From positions 1 through 64,000 of the forward strand of contig NZ_JAGQBU010000002.1 in the NCBI RefSeq assembly GCF_024345795.1: a stretch of DNA of 64,000 bases. The letters are read 5' to 3'. The position numbers were made by a program, and so were the translations under genes. The notes beneath the pieces are model-generated. The model was not told where the DNA came from and searched no databases. It saw only the letters and a program-made list of their open reading frames with translations. Positions 12,416-30,406 of the stretch are shown here, piece by piece. The first letter of the stretch is position 1. Each line of letters starts with the position of its first letter. Origin of the DNA: Synechococcus sp. J7-Johnson. GTDB lineage: Bacteria > Cyanobacteriota > Cyanobacteriia > PCC-6307 > Cyanobiaceae.

Positions 12416-13255
12416 ATGACCGTCAACACCATCCCCGCCGTGGCCACCGCGCTTCCGGCGCTCGTTGACTCCCACTGCCACGTTGTGTTCAGCGCCTTTG
12501 AGCCAGACCTCGACGCGGTGGCACAGCGCTGGCGTGACGCCGGGGTTGTGTCCCTGTTGCATGCGTGCGTTGAGCCGTCCCAGATTGCTCCGATCCGGGC
12601 CCTGGCTGATCGCTTCCCCGAGCTGCGCTATTCGGTGGGAGTTCATCCTCTCGACAGCCAGTGCTGGGGCGCAGGCACCCAGGCGCTGTTGCGCCAGGCA
12701 GCTCTCGACGACGAGCGGGTGGTTGCCATCGGTGAGCTGGGCCTGGATCTCTTTCGTGACTCCAACCTCCAGAGCCAGCTGTTGGTCCTTGGCCCCCAGC
12801 TCGATCTGGCGGTGGAGCTTGATCTGCCGGTGATCATCCATTGCCGCGATGCCGCCGCGCCAATGCTGCAGGAGTTACGCCAGCGTCAGGCCAAGGGTCG
12901 TTGCCCGCGGGGCGTGATGCACTGCTGGGGCGGCACCCCGCAGGAGATGGAGGCATTCCTGGAGCTGGGGCTGTACATCAGCTTCAGTGGAACGGTCACC
13001 TTTGCCAAGGCATTCGACACCCATCTCTGTGCCCAACAGGTTCCAGCCGATCGTTACCTGGTGGAAACCGACTGCCCATTCCTGGCACCGGTTCCTCGCC
13101 GCGGTAAACGCAACGAGCCCGCCTTTGTGGCCTCTGTGGCCAGCCGGGTGGCTGAGCTCAGGGGCGAGCCCCTTGAGCAGGTGGCCGCCGACTCAACTGC
13201 AAATGCGGTACGCATGTTCGGGCTTCCCGGACCATCCGCACTCAATAGTGTATGA
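12416..13255 (+). CDS. tatD: TatD family metal-dependent deoxyribonuclease
   Basis: This 279-residue TIM-barrel hydrolase has the metal ligands of the TatD family: DSHCH, GELGLD, VIIHCRDA, MHCWGGT and ETDCPFLAP. Family members are 3'-5' exonucleases or D-aminoacyl-tRNA-type hydrolases. The ATG at 12416 precedes the first motif by about 18 residues. Its stop codon overlaps a TATGAT hexamer that may serve the downstream rpoB transcript. Confidence 0.95.
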   Translation: MTVNTIPAVATALPALVDSHCHVVFSAFEPDLDAVAQRWRDAGVVSLLHACVEPSQIAPIRALADRFPELRYSVGVHPLDSQCWGAGTQALLRQAALDDERVVAIGELGLDLFRDSNLQSQLLVLGPQLDLAVELDLPVIIHCRDAAAPMLQELRQRQAKGRCPRGVMHCWGGTPQEMEAFLELGLYISFSGTVTFAKAFDTHLCAQQVPADRYLVETDCPFLAPVPRRGKRNEPAFVASVASRVAELRGEPLEQVAADSTANAVRMFGLPGPSALNSV

Positions 13256-13256
13256 T
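13251..13256 (+). promoter_or_regulatory. Candidate -10 box of the rpoB operon
   Basis: TATGAT overlaps the tatD stop codon 210 bases before rpoB. It is a good -10 hexamer, but there is no convincing -35 at normal spacing. Confidence 0.4.
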
Positions 13257-13335
13257 GTTTTATTGGACCGGTAGCGTAAGCGCTCCTTTGTCGAGTTCGG
13301 CAATTCTGATTCGAGATTCATCAGCGTGAACACGG

Positions 13336-13368
13336 CAGGGATTCCCCCCTTCCCCTGGGGAAGCCCTG
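13336..13368 (+). promoter_or_regulatory. Stem-loop in the rpoB 5' leader
   Basis: Twelve-base arms (CAGGGATTCCCC and GGGGAAGCCCTG) pair with a single mismatch around a 9-base pyrimidine-rich loop. The structure sits about 100 bases before the rpoB ATG. No T-run follows, so it is not a classical terminator. It may be a leader regulatory structure or a transcript-stabilising element. Confidence 0.5.
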
Positions 13369-13465
13369 TCGTGACTTTGGCTGTCCTTGAGGCAGTCCGC
13401 AGTGTCAGGCGTGTTCCCGCCTGCCCAGCATATCCACTTTTTCACCCGTTCCTGCAGGTCCCCGC

Positions 13466-16756
<3,291 letters not shown>

Positions 16757-16808
16757 ATCCACGCTCTGAGCCTCACCGTTTCATTCGACGTCCGCGTGCC
16801 CTTCGGCC

Positions 16809-18713
<1,905 letters not shown>

Positions 18714-18743
18714 ACTGACCTGCTTCAGCACGTCTTCGACTTC

Positions 18744-24093
<5,350 letters not shown>

Positions 24094-24109
24094 TCGGTGG
24101 GGAGCTTGC

Positions 24110-25408
24110 TCATGTGGGATCGCGCTGCGGGTCGAAGGCGCCCTTGGCGCCGCTGCCGTTCCAGGGCGTGAGCCGCGTCATCAACAGAAACGCCGGCAGG
24201 GAAGCAGCGGCGGTGAAAAGGAAGAAGCTCGGCCAGCCCACCCGCTCGGCTGCCACCCCGGCGGGCGCTGCCAGCACCGAGCGGCTCATTGCGTAGACGC
24301 CTGAGAGCAGGGCGTATTGAGTGGCGGAGAAGCGGGGATTGCAGAGGCTCATCAGCAGAGCCACGAAAACCGCGCCCACCATGCCGCCGGAGAGGTTCTC
24401 GAGGCTCACGGCCGTGATCAGACCCGCCAGCCCGCTGCCGAAGCTGGCCAGAGCCCAGTAGCTGAGGTTGCCGATTGCTCCTGCGGCGGCGAACAACCAG
24501 AGCGAGCGGTTCATCCCCAGGCGACTGAACAGCCATCCGCCCAGCACCGTGCCGGCGATGGTGGCGCCGATCGCCCAGCCTCCCTGCACCAGGCCGATGT
24601 CGGCCGCGCTGAACCCCTTGGCGGTGAGGAAGGGGATGGCCATGGCACTGAGCAGTCCGTCGGGCCAGCGGTAGAGCAGCACCAGCAGCAGCAGCTGCCA
24701 GGCCCGGTTCGGGCCGCTGCGGCGCAGAAATTCCCGTGCTGGGCCCAGGACCGCCTGCCGCAGGCTGGTGACCGGGTGCTGGATCGGGGTCAGCCGTGGC
24801 GCCGCGAGCGTGAACGGCACCACCGCCGCCATCAGTGCGGCCGCGCCGAGAAAGGCCACCGGCCAACCGAACCGCCCCGCCAGGAGGAAGCCTCCTGCTC
24901 CGATCGCGAGCATGGCGCTGCGGTAGCCAAGCGAGGCCGCCGCCGCCCCCGGACCGCGCTCCAGTTCTGGCAGCAGGTCGGTGCGGTAGGCGTCCACGGC
25001 GATGTCCTGGGTGGCGCTGCAGACCGCCAGCACCAGGGCCATCAGCCCGATCGCGGCAAGACTGACCGGATCAAGGCTTGGGCGCAGCAGGGCCATGCTG
25101 CCGATTACGATCACCAGGGTGAGCTGCAGCAGCAGCAGCCAGCCGCGGCGGCGATCCGGCCAGGGGATCGGCCAGCGGTCGAGCAGCGGCGCCCAGAACA
25201 GCTTCAAGGTGTAAGGCAGCTCCGCCAGCGGGATCAGCCCGATCAGAGCCAGCGGCACCTGGCTGGCGCTCAGCCAGCCCTGGAGCAGCCGGCTGCCAAC
25301 CATGTAAGGGGTGCCGCTGGCCACGCCCTGGGCAGCGACGGCCATCAGCCGCTGCCAGGTGGGACCTGCGGCCTCTGGGAAGGATCCAGGACTGGAATCA
25401 GACGGCAC
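24110..25408 (-). CDS. AmpG-like MFS transporter
   Basis: This 432-residue integral membrane protein has about 12 hydrophobic segments. The AmpG-family signature is clear: ATQDIAVDAYRTDLL in the first half, and SLENLSGGMVGAVFVALLMS followed by FSATQYALLS in the second. AmpG imports anhydro-muropeptides in proteobacteria. Cyanobacterial relatives are uncharacterised, so muropeptide transport is inference. It faces the small membrane gene at 25485 divergently and is convergent with rlmN. Confidence 0.88.
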   Translation of the reverse strand: MPSDSSPGSFPEAAGPTWQRLMAVAAQGVASGTPYMVGSRLLQGWLSASQVPLALIGLIPLAELPYTLKLFWAPLLDRWPIPWPDRRRGWLLLLQLTLVIVIGSMALLRPSLDPVSLAAIGLMALVLAVCSATQDIAVDAYRTDLLPELERGPGAAAASLGYRSAMLAIGAGGFLLAGRFGWPVAFLGAAALMAAVVPFTLAAPRLTPIQHPVTSLRQAVLGPAREFLRRSGPNRAWQLLLLVLLYRWPDGLLSAMAIPFLTAKGFSAADIGLVQGGWAIGATIAGTVLGGWLFSRLGMNRSLWLFAAAGAIGNLSYWALASFGSGLAGLITAVSLENLSGGMVGAVFVALLMSLCNPRFSATQYALLSGVYAMSRSVLAAPAGVAAERVGWPSFFLFTAAASLPAFLLMTRLTPWNGSGAKGAFDPQRDPT

Positions 25409-25484
25409 GGCAGCGGCACGGTTGGCCGAACCCTACGGAGCGACCCGCCGGGGTCAAGCCGGCAGGCCGCGGCCTGCCATCAGA

Positions 25485-25634
25485 ATGACCTGGAAATGTG
25501 GTTTAGCTGTGTCGTTCTTCCGCTCCGTCCTCCTGCCGTTGGTGATCGTGGCCCTGTTTGCCCTGGCGCTGTTCGCGGTGAGTGCCAGGATCTGGTTGCC
25601 GGGTGACATGGCCGCCCCCGCTCCGATCGGCTGA
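25485..25634 (+). CDS. Small single-pass membrane protein
   Basis: The product is 49 residues from ATG 25485, or 41 from GTG 25509. It has one strongly hydrophobic segment (SVLLPLVIVALFALALFAVS) followed by ARIWLPGDMAAPAPIG. It ends five bases before the HEAT-repeat gene, so it is likely co-transcribed. I recognise no named family, but the TM layout and tight spacing support a real gene. Confidence 0.6.
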   Translation: MTWKCGLAVSFFRSVLLPLVIVALFALALFAVSARIWLPGDMAAPAPIG

Positions 25635-25639
25635 GGGCC

Positions 25640-26464
25640 ATGACCGACCAAGCCAATCCTGATCCCGGCGTTTCCCCGCCCCCCTACTCCTACGGTCCAG
25701 CTGAGCTGGCCTTCGACCCGGAATTGCTGGCCGGCGAACTCGCCCAGGAGCTGCTGGGTGATCCGCTCGAAGACCTTGATGCGCTCGAGCCCGCCGAGTC
25801 GGATATCGCCGCGGAATGTGACCTGGGACTGGAGTGGCTCAAGGGCGGCCATGACCAGCGCATGCAGGGGATGCGCATCTTCTGTGAACACCGCGATCCC
25901 CGGGCGATTCCGCTGTTGCTCCCCCTGCTGGAGGCCACCTGTCCAATCCTGCGCATGAGCGCGGTCTATGCCCTGGGCCGCAATCCCGATCCCCGTGCCG
26001 TGGCGCCGCTGCTGGCCTTGCTGCAGGACGACAGCAACGGCTATGTGCGCAAGGCGGTGGCCTGGAGCCTGGGCAACTACCCCGAGTCGCCCGTGCTCAA
26101 CCCCCTGATCCGCTCCCTCCAGACCGACATCGCCGCGGTGAGACTGTGGGCGGCGGGGTCGCTTGCGGATGTAGGAGGCACAGGGGCGGCCAAGGCCGAT
26201 CAGGCCGCCGCCCAGTTGCTGGTGAGCCTGCGCATCGATTCCGAGCCCGTGGTGCGCAGCAACAGCGCCTGGTCGCTCGGACGTCTCTTCGATCATCTGG
26301 TGGATCCACGCCAGGCGGAACTGGTGGAAACGCTGGTGGCGGTGATGCTTCAGGACGGTGATTCCACGGTGCGGGATGAGGCGCGGGTTGCGCTGGAGCA
26401 GTTGGAGCGTCCGGCGGTGCTGGAGCGGCTGCAGATCCTCGTGGAGGACGGCTTGATCAACTGA
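25640..26464 (+). CDS. HEAT-repeat protein
   Basis: This 274-residue soluble protein starts with an acidic linker and then contains at least four HEAT-like helical repeats from about residue 70 (RMSAVYALGRNPDPRAVAPL; KAVAWSLGNYPES; RLWAAGSLADVG; RSNSAWSLGRL; RDEARVALEQL). Cyanobacterial HEAT proteins include phycobilin lyases of the CpcE type and general scaffold proteins. This one lacks a partner lyase gene next to it, so I do not assign lyase function. A short hairpin follows the stop codon. Confidence 0.85.
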   Translation: MTDQANPDPGVSPPPYSYGPAELAFDPELLAGELAQELLGDPLEDLDALEPAESDIAAECDLGLEWLKGGHDQRMQGMRIFCEHRDPRAIPLLLPLLEATCPILRMSAVYALGRNPDPRAVAPLLALLQDDSNGYVRKAVAWSLGNYPESPVLNPLIRSLQTDIAAVRLWAAGSLADVGGTGAAKADQAAAQLLVSLRIDSEPVVRSNSAWSLGRLFDHLVDPRQAELVETLVAVMLQDGDSTVRDEARVALEQLERPAVLERLQILVEDGLIN

Positions 26465-26470
26465 TTCAGC

Positions 26471-26488
26471 CCCCTGCAGCGACAGGGG
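26471..26488 (+). terminator. Hairpin after the HEAT-repeat gene
   Basis: CCCCTG-cagcga-CAGGGG is a perfect 6-bp stem just after the stop codon, with no T-run. It could be a weak terminator or a 3'-end element. Confidence 0.35.
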
Positions 26489-26524
26489 AACCTGGTTAAA
26501 GTTTTCCCACTTGAGTGAGCCTGG

Positions 26525-26737
26525 ATGGCCCAGACCACCATTCGCTTCCGTATTCGCCCCGACGGGCGGGTTGAAGAGCTTGTGGAAGGTATCCAGGGCG
26601 CAGCCTGCCAACAGCTCACCGAGCGGATCGAGCATCAACTCGGTTCGTTGCAGCAGCGCCGCTCCACCTCCGAGGCCTATCAGGCCGCAGCGGAGGCCGT
26701 GACCACCTCCTTGAGCGTGCACCAGCGCTCCACCTGA
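26525..26737 (+). CDS. DUF2997 family small protein
   Basis: This 70-residue protein opens AQTTIRFRIRPDGRVEELVEG and continues with a GAACQQLTERIEHQLG helix, the pattern of the DUF2997 family found in cyanobacteria beside Ycf35. The function is unknown. It is the first gene of a run DUF2997-Ycf35-ferredoxin-aldo/keto reductase; the next start is 27 bases downstream. Confidence 0.88.
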   Translation: MAQTTIRFRIRPDGRVEELVEGIQGAACQQLTERIEHQLGSLQQRRSTSEAYQAAAEAVTTSLSVHQRST

Positions 26738-26764
26738 GTTTCACCCGTTTCTTTGGTCGCTCCG

Positions 26765-27157
26765 ATGTCCCACTTCAGCATCGTCAAAACAGAACTTCGC
26801 GATCGTGCTGCCCTGCTTGAGGCTCTGCGTGATCTCGGCCATGAACCTGAGCTGGGGGAGCGTCCAGTGCGCGGATATCGGGGCCAGACCGTGCTCGCAG
26901 ATCTTGCGCTCACCCGTGACGATGGCTGCGATATCGGCTTCCGCTGGAACGCAGATTCCGGCAGCTATGAGCTCGTAACGGATCTGGAAATCTGGAAGCA
27001 GCCGATCCCGGTGGAGCGGTTCCTCTCCCAGATCACCCAGCGTTATGCCCTGCGCAAGGTACTGGCGGCCTCGGTTCAGGAGGGCTTCCAGGTGAGCGAG
27101 CAGACCTCCAGCCTCGACGGTTCGATTGAACTGGTGGTGACCCGCTGGGATGGCTGA
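26765..27157 (+). CDS. ycf35: Ycf35 (DUF1257) protein
   Basis: This 130-residue protein corresponds to Ycf35, which is also encoded in red-algal plastids. It starts SHFSIVKTELRDRAALLEAL and ends in the LDGSIELVVTRWDG segment typical of the family. It resembles a small alpha/beta domain; the role is unknown. The following ferredoxin start overlaps its stop region, suggesting the two products are made together. Confidence 0.92.
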   Translation: MSHFSIVKTELRDRAALLEALRDLGHEPELGERPVRGYRGQTVLADLALTRDDGCDIGFRWNADSGSYELVTDLEIWKQPIPVERFLSQITQRYALRKVLAASVQEGFQVSEQTSSLDGSIELVVTRWDG

Positions 27158-27584
27158 GGCCAGCTGCCCTGCCATGTCCGCCCACACTCAGACCCAGCGC
27201 GAGGTGGATCCATCTCTGGCTTTTGCGGCACCAGCCCGCTCCCGGGATCAACCCAGTGGCCATGAGCCACTGCTAGGTGGGAGTCTGCGACAGCAGGCTG
27301 TCTGGGTTGATGAGGCTGTCTGCATCGGATGTCGTTACTGCGCCCACGTGGCCGGCAACACTTTTCTGGTGGAGCCGTTGTGGGGGCGCTCCCGGGCTAT
27401 CCGCCAGGACGGAGACAGCACCGAAACCATCCAGGAGGCGATCGACACCTGTCCTGTCGATTGCATCCACTGGGTTTCCTACGAAGATGTTCCACAGTTG
27501 GAAGATCGGTTGCGCTCGCAGGAGCTGCTGCCGTTGGGTTACCCCAGCCAATCCCGTGTCCAGCGCACCTTGCCGCGCCCATGA
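27150..27584 (+). CDS. Ferredoxin with a single [4Fe-4S]-type motif
   Basis: The product is 144 residues from ATG 27150, or 136 from ATG 27174. After a 50-residue polar N-terminus, the motif CIGCRYC (Cys58, Cys61, Cys64) is completed by CP at Cys101 in DTCPVDCIHW, giving one cluster. No second cluster motif is present. This ferredoxin type accompanies DUF2997 and Ycf35 in cyanobacteria, which suggests a shared but undefined redox role. Its TGA overlaps the ATG of the aldo/keto reductase (ATGA, 27581-27584). Confidence 0.88.
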   Translation: MAEASCPAMSAHTQTQREVDPSLAFAAPARSRDQPSGHEPLLGGSLRQQAVWVDEAVCIGCRYCAHVAGNTFLVEPLWGRSRAIRQDGDSTETIQEAIDTCPVDCIHWVSYEDVPQLEDRLRSQELLPLGYPSQSRVQRTLPRP

Positions 27585-28789
27585 CGGTGGCGGTGCCGAC
27601 CCGGCGCTTCGGGCGGACGGAACTGGCCATGCCGGTTCTGTCACTTGGGGGGATGCGCTACCAGCAGAGCTGGAACGACCTACCGGCCAGTGAAATCACT
27701 GCCGAGAGCCAGGCCAACCTGCGCGCCACTCTCGAGAAGGCCGTGGCAGGTGGGTTTCATCACATCGAAACCGCCCGCCATTACGGAACCTCTGAGCGGC
27801 AACTGGGTGATCTGCTGCGGGAGGTGCCCGATCCCCAGCGCATCCTGCAGACCAAGGTGCCGCCCCACGAGGATCCCAGCCAGTTCGAAGCGGAGTTGGG
27901 GCTGAGCTTCGAGCGGCTGCGCATCGAGCGGCTTGATCTGCTCGGCATCCATGGCCTCAACCTGCCCGAGCATCTGGAGCAGACCCTGAGACCGGGCGGC
28001 TGCCTGGACGTGGTGCGGCGCTGGCGGGAGCAGGGTCGCATCGGCCATGTGGGCTTCTCCACCCACGCGCCACTGCCGCTGATCCTGGAAGCGATTGCCA
28101 GCGATGCCTTCGATTACATCAATCTGCATTGGTACTACATCCGCCAGGACAACCGCCCGGCCCTTGAGGCTGCCCGCCACCACGACATGGGTGTCTTCGT
28201 GATCAGCCCCACCGACAAGGGTGGCCACCTGCACAGCCCCTCCGCCCGGATCCGCGGGCTGTGCGCGCCACTGCACCCGATCGAATTCAACGACCTGTTC
28301 TGCCTGCGGGAGGAGGCGATCCACACGCTCAGCGTGGGCGCCGCTGGTCCGGCTGATCTCGACCTGCACCTGCAGGCCGTGGCGCGGTTGCCCGAGGCCG
28401 AGCGCTGGCTGGCCCCGGTGCAGGAGCGGCTGGAGCGCGCCCGGCTCGAGGCCCTCGGCGCCGATTGGCTCGAGAGTTGGAGCGATGGTCTGCCCAGCTG
28501 GGAGGCCACCCCCGGAGGGCTCAACCTGCCGGTACTGCTCTGGCTGCACAACCTGCTGGCGGCCTGGGAGCTGGAGGGATTTGCCCGCGCCCGCTACGGC
28601 CTCCTGGGCCAGGGGGGGCACTGGTTTCCCGGCGCCAATGCCGATGCCCTTGACCAGGAGGTGAGCGAAGCTGATCTCCTCGCGGTGCTGGGGGCCAGCC
28701 CCTGGGCCCAGCGCATTCCGTCCCTGCTTCGCGGCCTGCGCGAGCGCCTGGGGGGTACCAGCGTCCGCCGGCTGATGGCCGACGACTGA
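27581..28789 (+). CDS. Aldo/keto reductase
   Basis: This 402-residue TIM-barrel oxidoreductase opens PTRRFGRTELAMPVLSLGGM. The usual catalytic Asp-Tyr-Lys-His positions read ETARHYG (Glu in place of the usual Asp), LQTKVPP and LLGIHGLN. A C-terminal extension of about 120 residues includes LLGQGGHWFPGANAD. Some relatives of this long form carry a cysteine-rich cluster motif in that extension; none is visible here. Direct overlap with the ferredoxin gene makes electron supply by that protein plausible. The substrate is unknown. Confidence 0.87.
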   Translation: MTVAVPTRRFGRTELAMPVLSLGGMRYQQSWNDLPASEITAESQANLRATLEKAVAGGFHHIETARHYGTSERQLGDLLREVPDPQRILQTKVPPHEDPSQFEAELGLSFERLRIERLDLLGIHGLNLPEHLEQTLRPGGCLDVVRRWREQGRIGHVGFSTHAPLPLILEAIASDAFDYINLHWYYIRQDNRPALEAARHHDMGVFVISPTDKGGHLHSPSARIRGLCAPLHPIEFNDLFCLREEAIHTLSVGAAGPADLDLHLQAVARLPEAERWLAPVQERLERARLEALGADWLESWSDGLPSWEATPGGLNLPVLLWLHNLLAAWELEGFARARYGLLGQGGHWFPGANADALDQEVSEADLLAVLGASPWAQRIPSLLRGLRERLGGTSVRRLMADD

Positions 28790-28803
28790 TCAGCTGATCC
28801 GGT

Positions 28804-29541
28804 TCAGGCCAGGGGTTGCTTCGCGGGCAGACCCACGGCCCTGGGGTAGTTGACCGGGCAGGGGGCGATTGGTCTCAGCACAACCGCATGGCGCACGCCC
28901 CGCCCGCCTGGCAGGTCGATCCGCTCCACCCTCTCCACTTCGGCGCGCAGGCTGGAGGCGGCCCGCTCCAGGCTGGCCAGATCCTCTGGGCTCCACTGGC
29001 CGCGGTAGAGCAGGGCCCTGCCGCTGGCATTCAGCAAGGGGACCAGATACTCCGCCACCACCGGGGCGGAGGCCACGGCCCGCGCCATGGCCCAGTCCTG
29101 GCGGCCGCGGCAGGCTCGGCTGTGGCCGGTGGTCTCCGCCCGCTCCCAGCGCACCTCCACCCGTTCGCCCATGCCCAGGCTGGCGGCCATGGCCTTCACC
29201 GCTTCAGCCTTGCGCCCGACGGAATCCACCAGAGTGAGGCGGGCGGCCGGGAGGGCGATCGCCAACGCCAGGCCGGGGAAGCCGCCACCGGTGCCCACAT
29301 CGATGCAGCGCAGGGGCTGCGATGGGGTTCGAAGCTGGTCGCGCCAGGGCCAGAGGCTGTCGTACACCTGGGCGACCCAGTAGTCGTCGCCATCGACCAG
29401 TCGGGTGAGGTTGAGGCGAGTGTTCCAGTGGCGCAGGTGCTGCTGCAACGCCATCAACAGCTGCAGCTGCTCTGGGGTCGGCTCCCAGCCCAGGCTGTCC
29501 CAGAGGCCAGCTGGAACCGGATCGGCAGGAGCCGTCATCAC
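28804..29541 (-). CDS. rsmG: 16S rRNA (guanine527-N7)-methyltransferase
   Basis: This 245-residue SAM-dependent methylase has the GidB/RsmG features LNLTRLVDGDDYWVAQVYDSL, motif I DVGTGGGFPGLALAIA, and LVDSVGRKAEAVKAMA. It modifies G527 in the decoding region of the small subunit. The gene is convergent with the aldo/keto reductase (14-base gap) and divergent from the J-domain gene. Confidence 0.96.
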   Translation of the reverse strand: MMTAPADPVPAGLWDSLGWEPTPEQLQLLMALQQHLRHWNTRLNLTRLVDGDDYWVAQVYDSLWPWRDQLRTPSQPLRCIDVGTGGGFPGLALAIALPAARLTLVDSVGRKAEAVKAMAASLGMGERVEVRWERAETTGHSRACRGRQDWAMARAVASAPVVAEYLVPLLNASGRALLYRGQWSPEDLASLERAASSLRAEVERVERIDLPGGRGVRHAVVLRPIAPCPVNYPRAVGLPAKQPLA

Positions 29542-29591
29542 TGCAGCAGAGATGGAGAAGCTCTCTAGGATCTCGCAACCATGGCGCGTGG

Positions 29592-30194
29592 TTGGTGGCA
29601 GGCGGCGAGCACCCGGTCACGGGCCTATCCCTTTATGCTCTGCTTGGTCTGCCGAGCACGGCCACGGCCCAGGACCTGAGGCAGGCTTTTCGCTCCCTCA
29701 GCAAGCTCTACCACCCCGACACCACCACCCTGCCGCTGGCCGAGGCCCGGGACCAGTTCCGCCTGCTGCAGGAGGCCTACCTGGTGCTGGGGGACCCTCA
29801 GCGTCGATCCGCCTATGACAGCCAGCTGCGTCTGGCCCTGCTGCAGCGCGTTCAGGCCCTCAGTCCACCGACCGCCATTCCTGCTCCGGGGCCGGGGCCG
29901 ATGCTGCCAGGACCAGTCTCGCCGCGTCGCCCCCTCTCGGTAAGGCGGGCCTTCTCGGGGGGGGAATGGTTCGCCCTGTTGCTGCTGACCCTGGCCCTGC
30001 TCTTCAGTCTGGTGCTCGGTCTGGGCCTGGCCTGGTGGCGCGGGGTGGAACTGGTCACCCAGCCCCCGGGCAGCGCCCCGGCCGTTGATCCGATTGAGCG
30101 GCAGACTGAAGCCTCGATTGCACGCTTGCCTGGGGATGATCTCCTTACCCCCCCTGCAGACTCCGCTGTACAACCACCCGCTGCCGGCGCTTGA
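29592..30194 (+). CDS. J-domain membrane protein
   Basis: This is a DnaJ-type co-chaperone of about 200 residues. A J domain at residues 13-75 contains the HPD tripeptide (His41-Pro-Asp43) and QFRLLQEAYLVLGDPQRRSAYD. A Pro-rich linker and a single TM helix (about 118-145, FALLLLTLALLFSLVLGLGL) follow. It would recruit Hsp70 at a membrane. The start is uncertain (TTG 29592 or GTG 29595). The downstream DUF3143 gene overlaps its 3' end by 59 bases in another frame. Confidence 0.9.
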   Translation: MVAGGEHPVTGLSLYALLGLPSTATAQDLRQAFRSLSKLYHPDTTTLPLAEARDQFRLLQEAYLVLGDPQRRSAYDSQLRLALLQRVQALSPPTAIPAPGPGPMLPGPVSPRRPLSVRRAFSGGEWFALLLLTLALLFSLVLGLGLAWWRGVELVTQPPGSAPAVDPIERQTEASIARLPGDDLLTPPADSAVQPPAAGA

Positions 30195-30402
30195 GCAGTG
30201 GCTGACTGATCTGGGCGCCTGCCGGGACCAGGCAGAGCCCTGCCTCTGGGATCTGAGACAGCCGCTGTGGAGTGCCCGCATCGAGCTGGAAGTCGAGGAG
30301 CTCAAAGTGAGCTGGGAGCACGGGGGCAGCGTCACGGTGCGCCTGTTCCCCTATGGCCTCAGCCGCGCCGACGTGGAATCGGCGATCCTTGCTGGCCCCT
30401 GA
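30136..30402 (+). CDS. DUF3143 family protein
   Basis: This 88-residue protein starts at ATG 30136: MISLPPLQTPLYNHPLPALE, then QWLTDLGACRDQAEPCLWDL and SRADVESAILAGP. The pattern matches the DUF3143 family, which in cyanobacteria lies beside a J-domain gene. The first 19 codons overlap the end of that gene in a different frame. Function unknown; a role with the J-protein is inference from synteny. It is convergent with bioA, four bases apart. Confidence 0.86.
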   Translation: MISLPPLQTPLYNHPLPALEQWLTDLGACRDQAEPCLWDLRQPLWSARIELEVEELKVSWEHGGSVTVRLFPYGLSRADVESAILAGP

Positions 30403-30406
30403 TGTC

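Noticed and set aside
25640..26464. HEAT-repeat protein as a phycobilin lyase subunit (CpcE/F type)
   Set aside because: There is no partner lyase or phycobiliprotein gene beside it and the repeats alone are not diagnostic.
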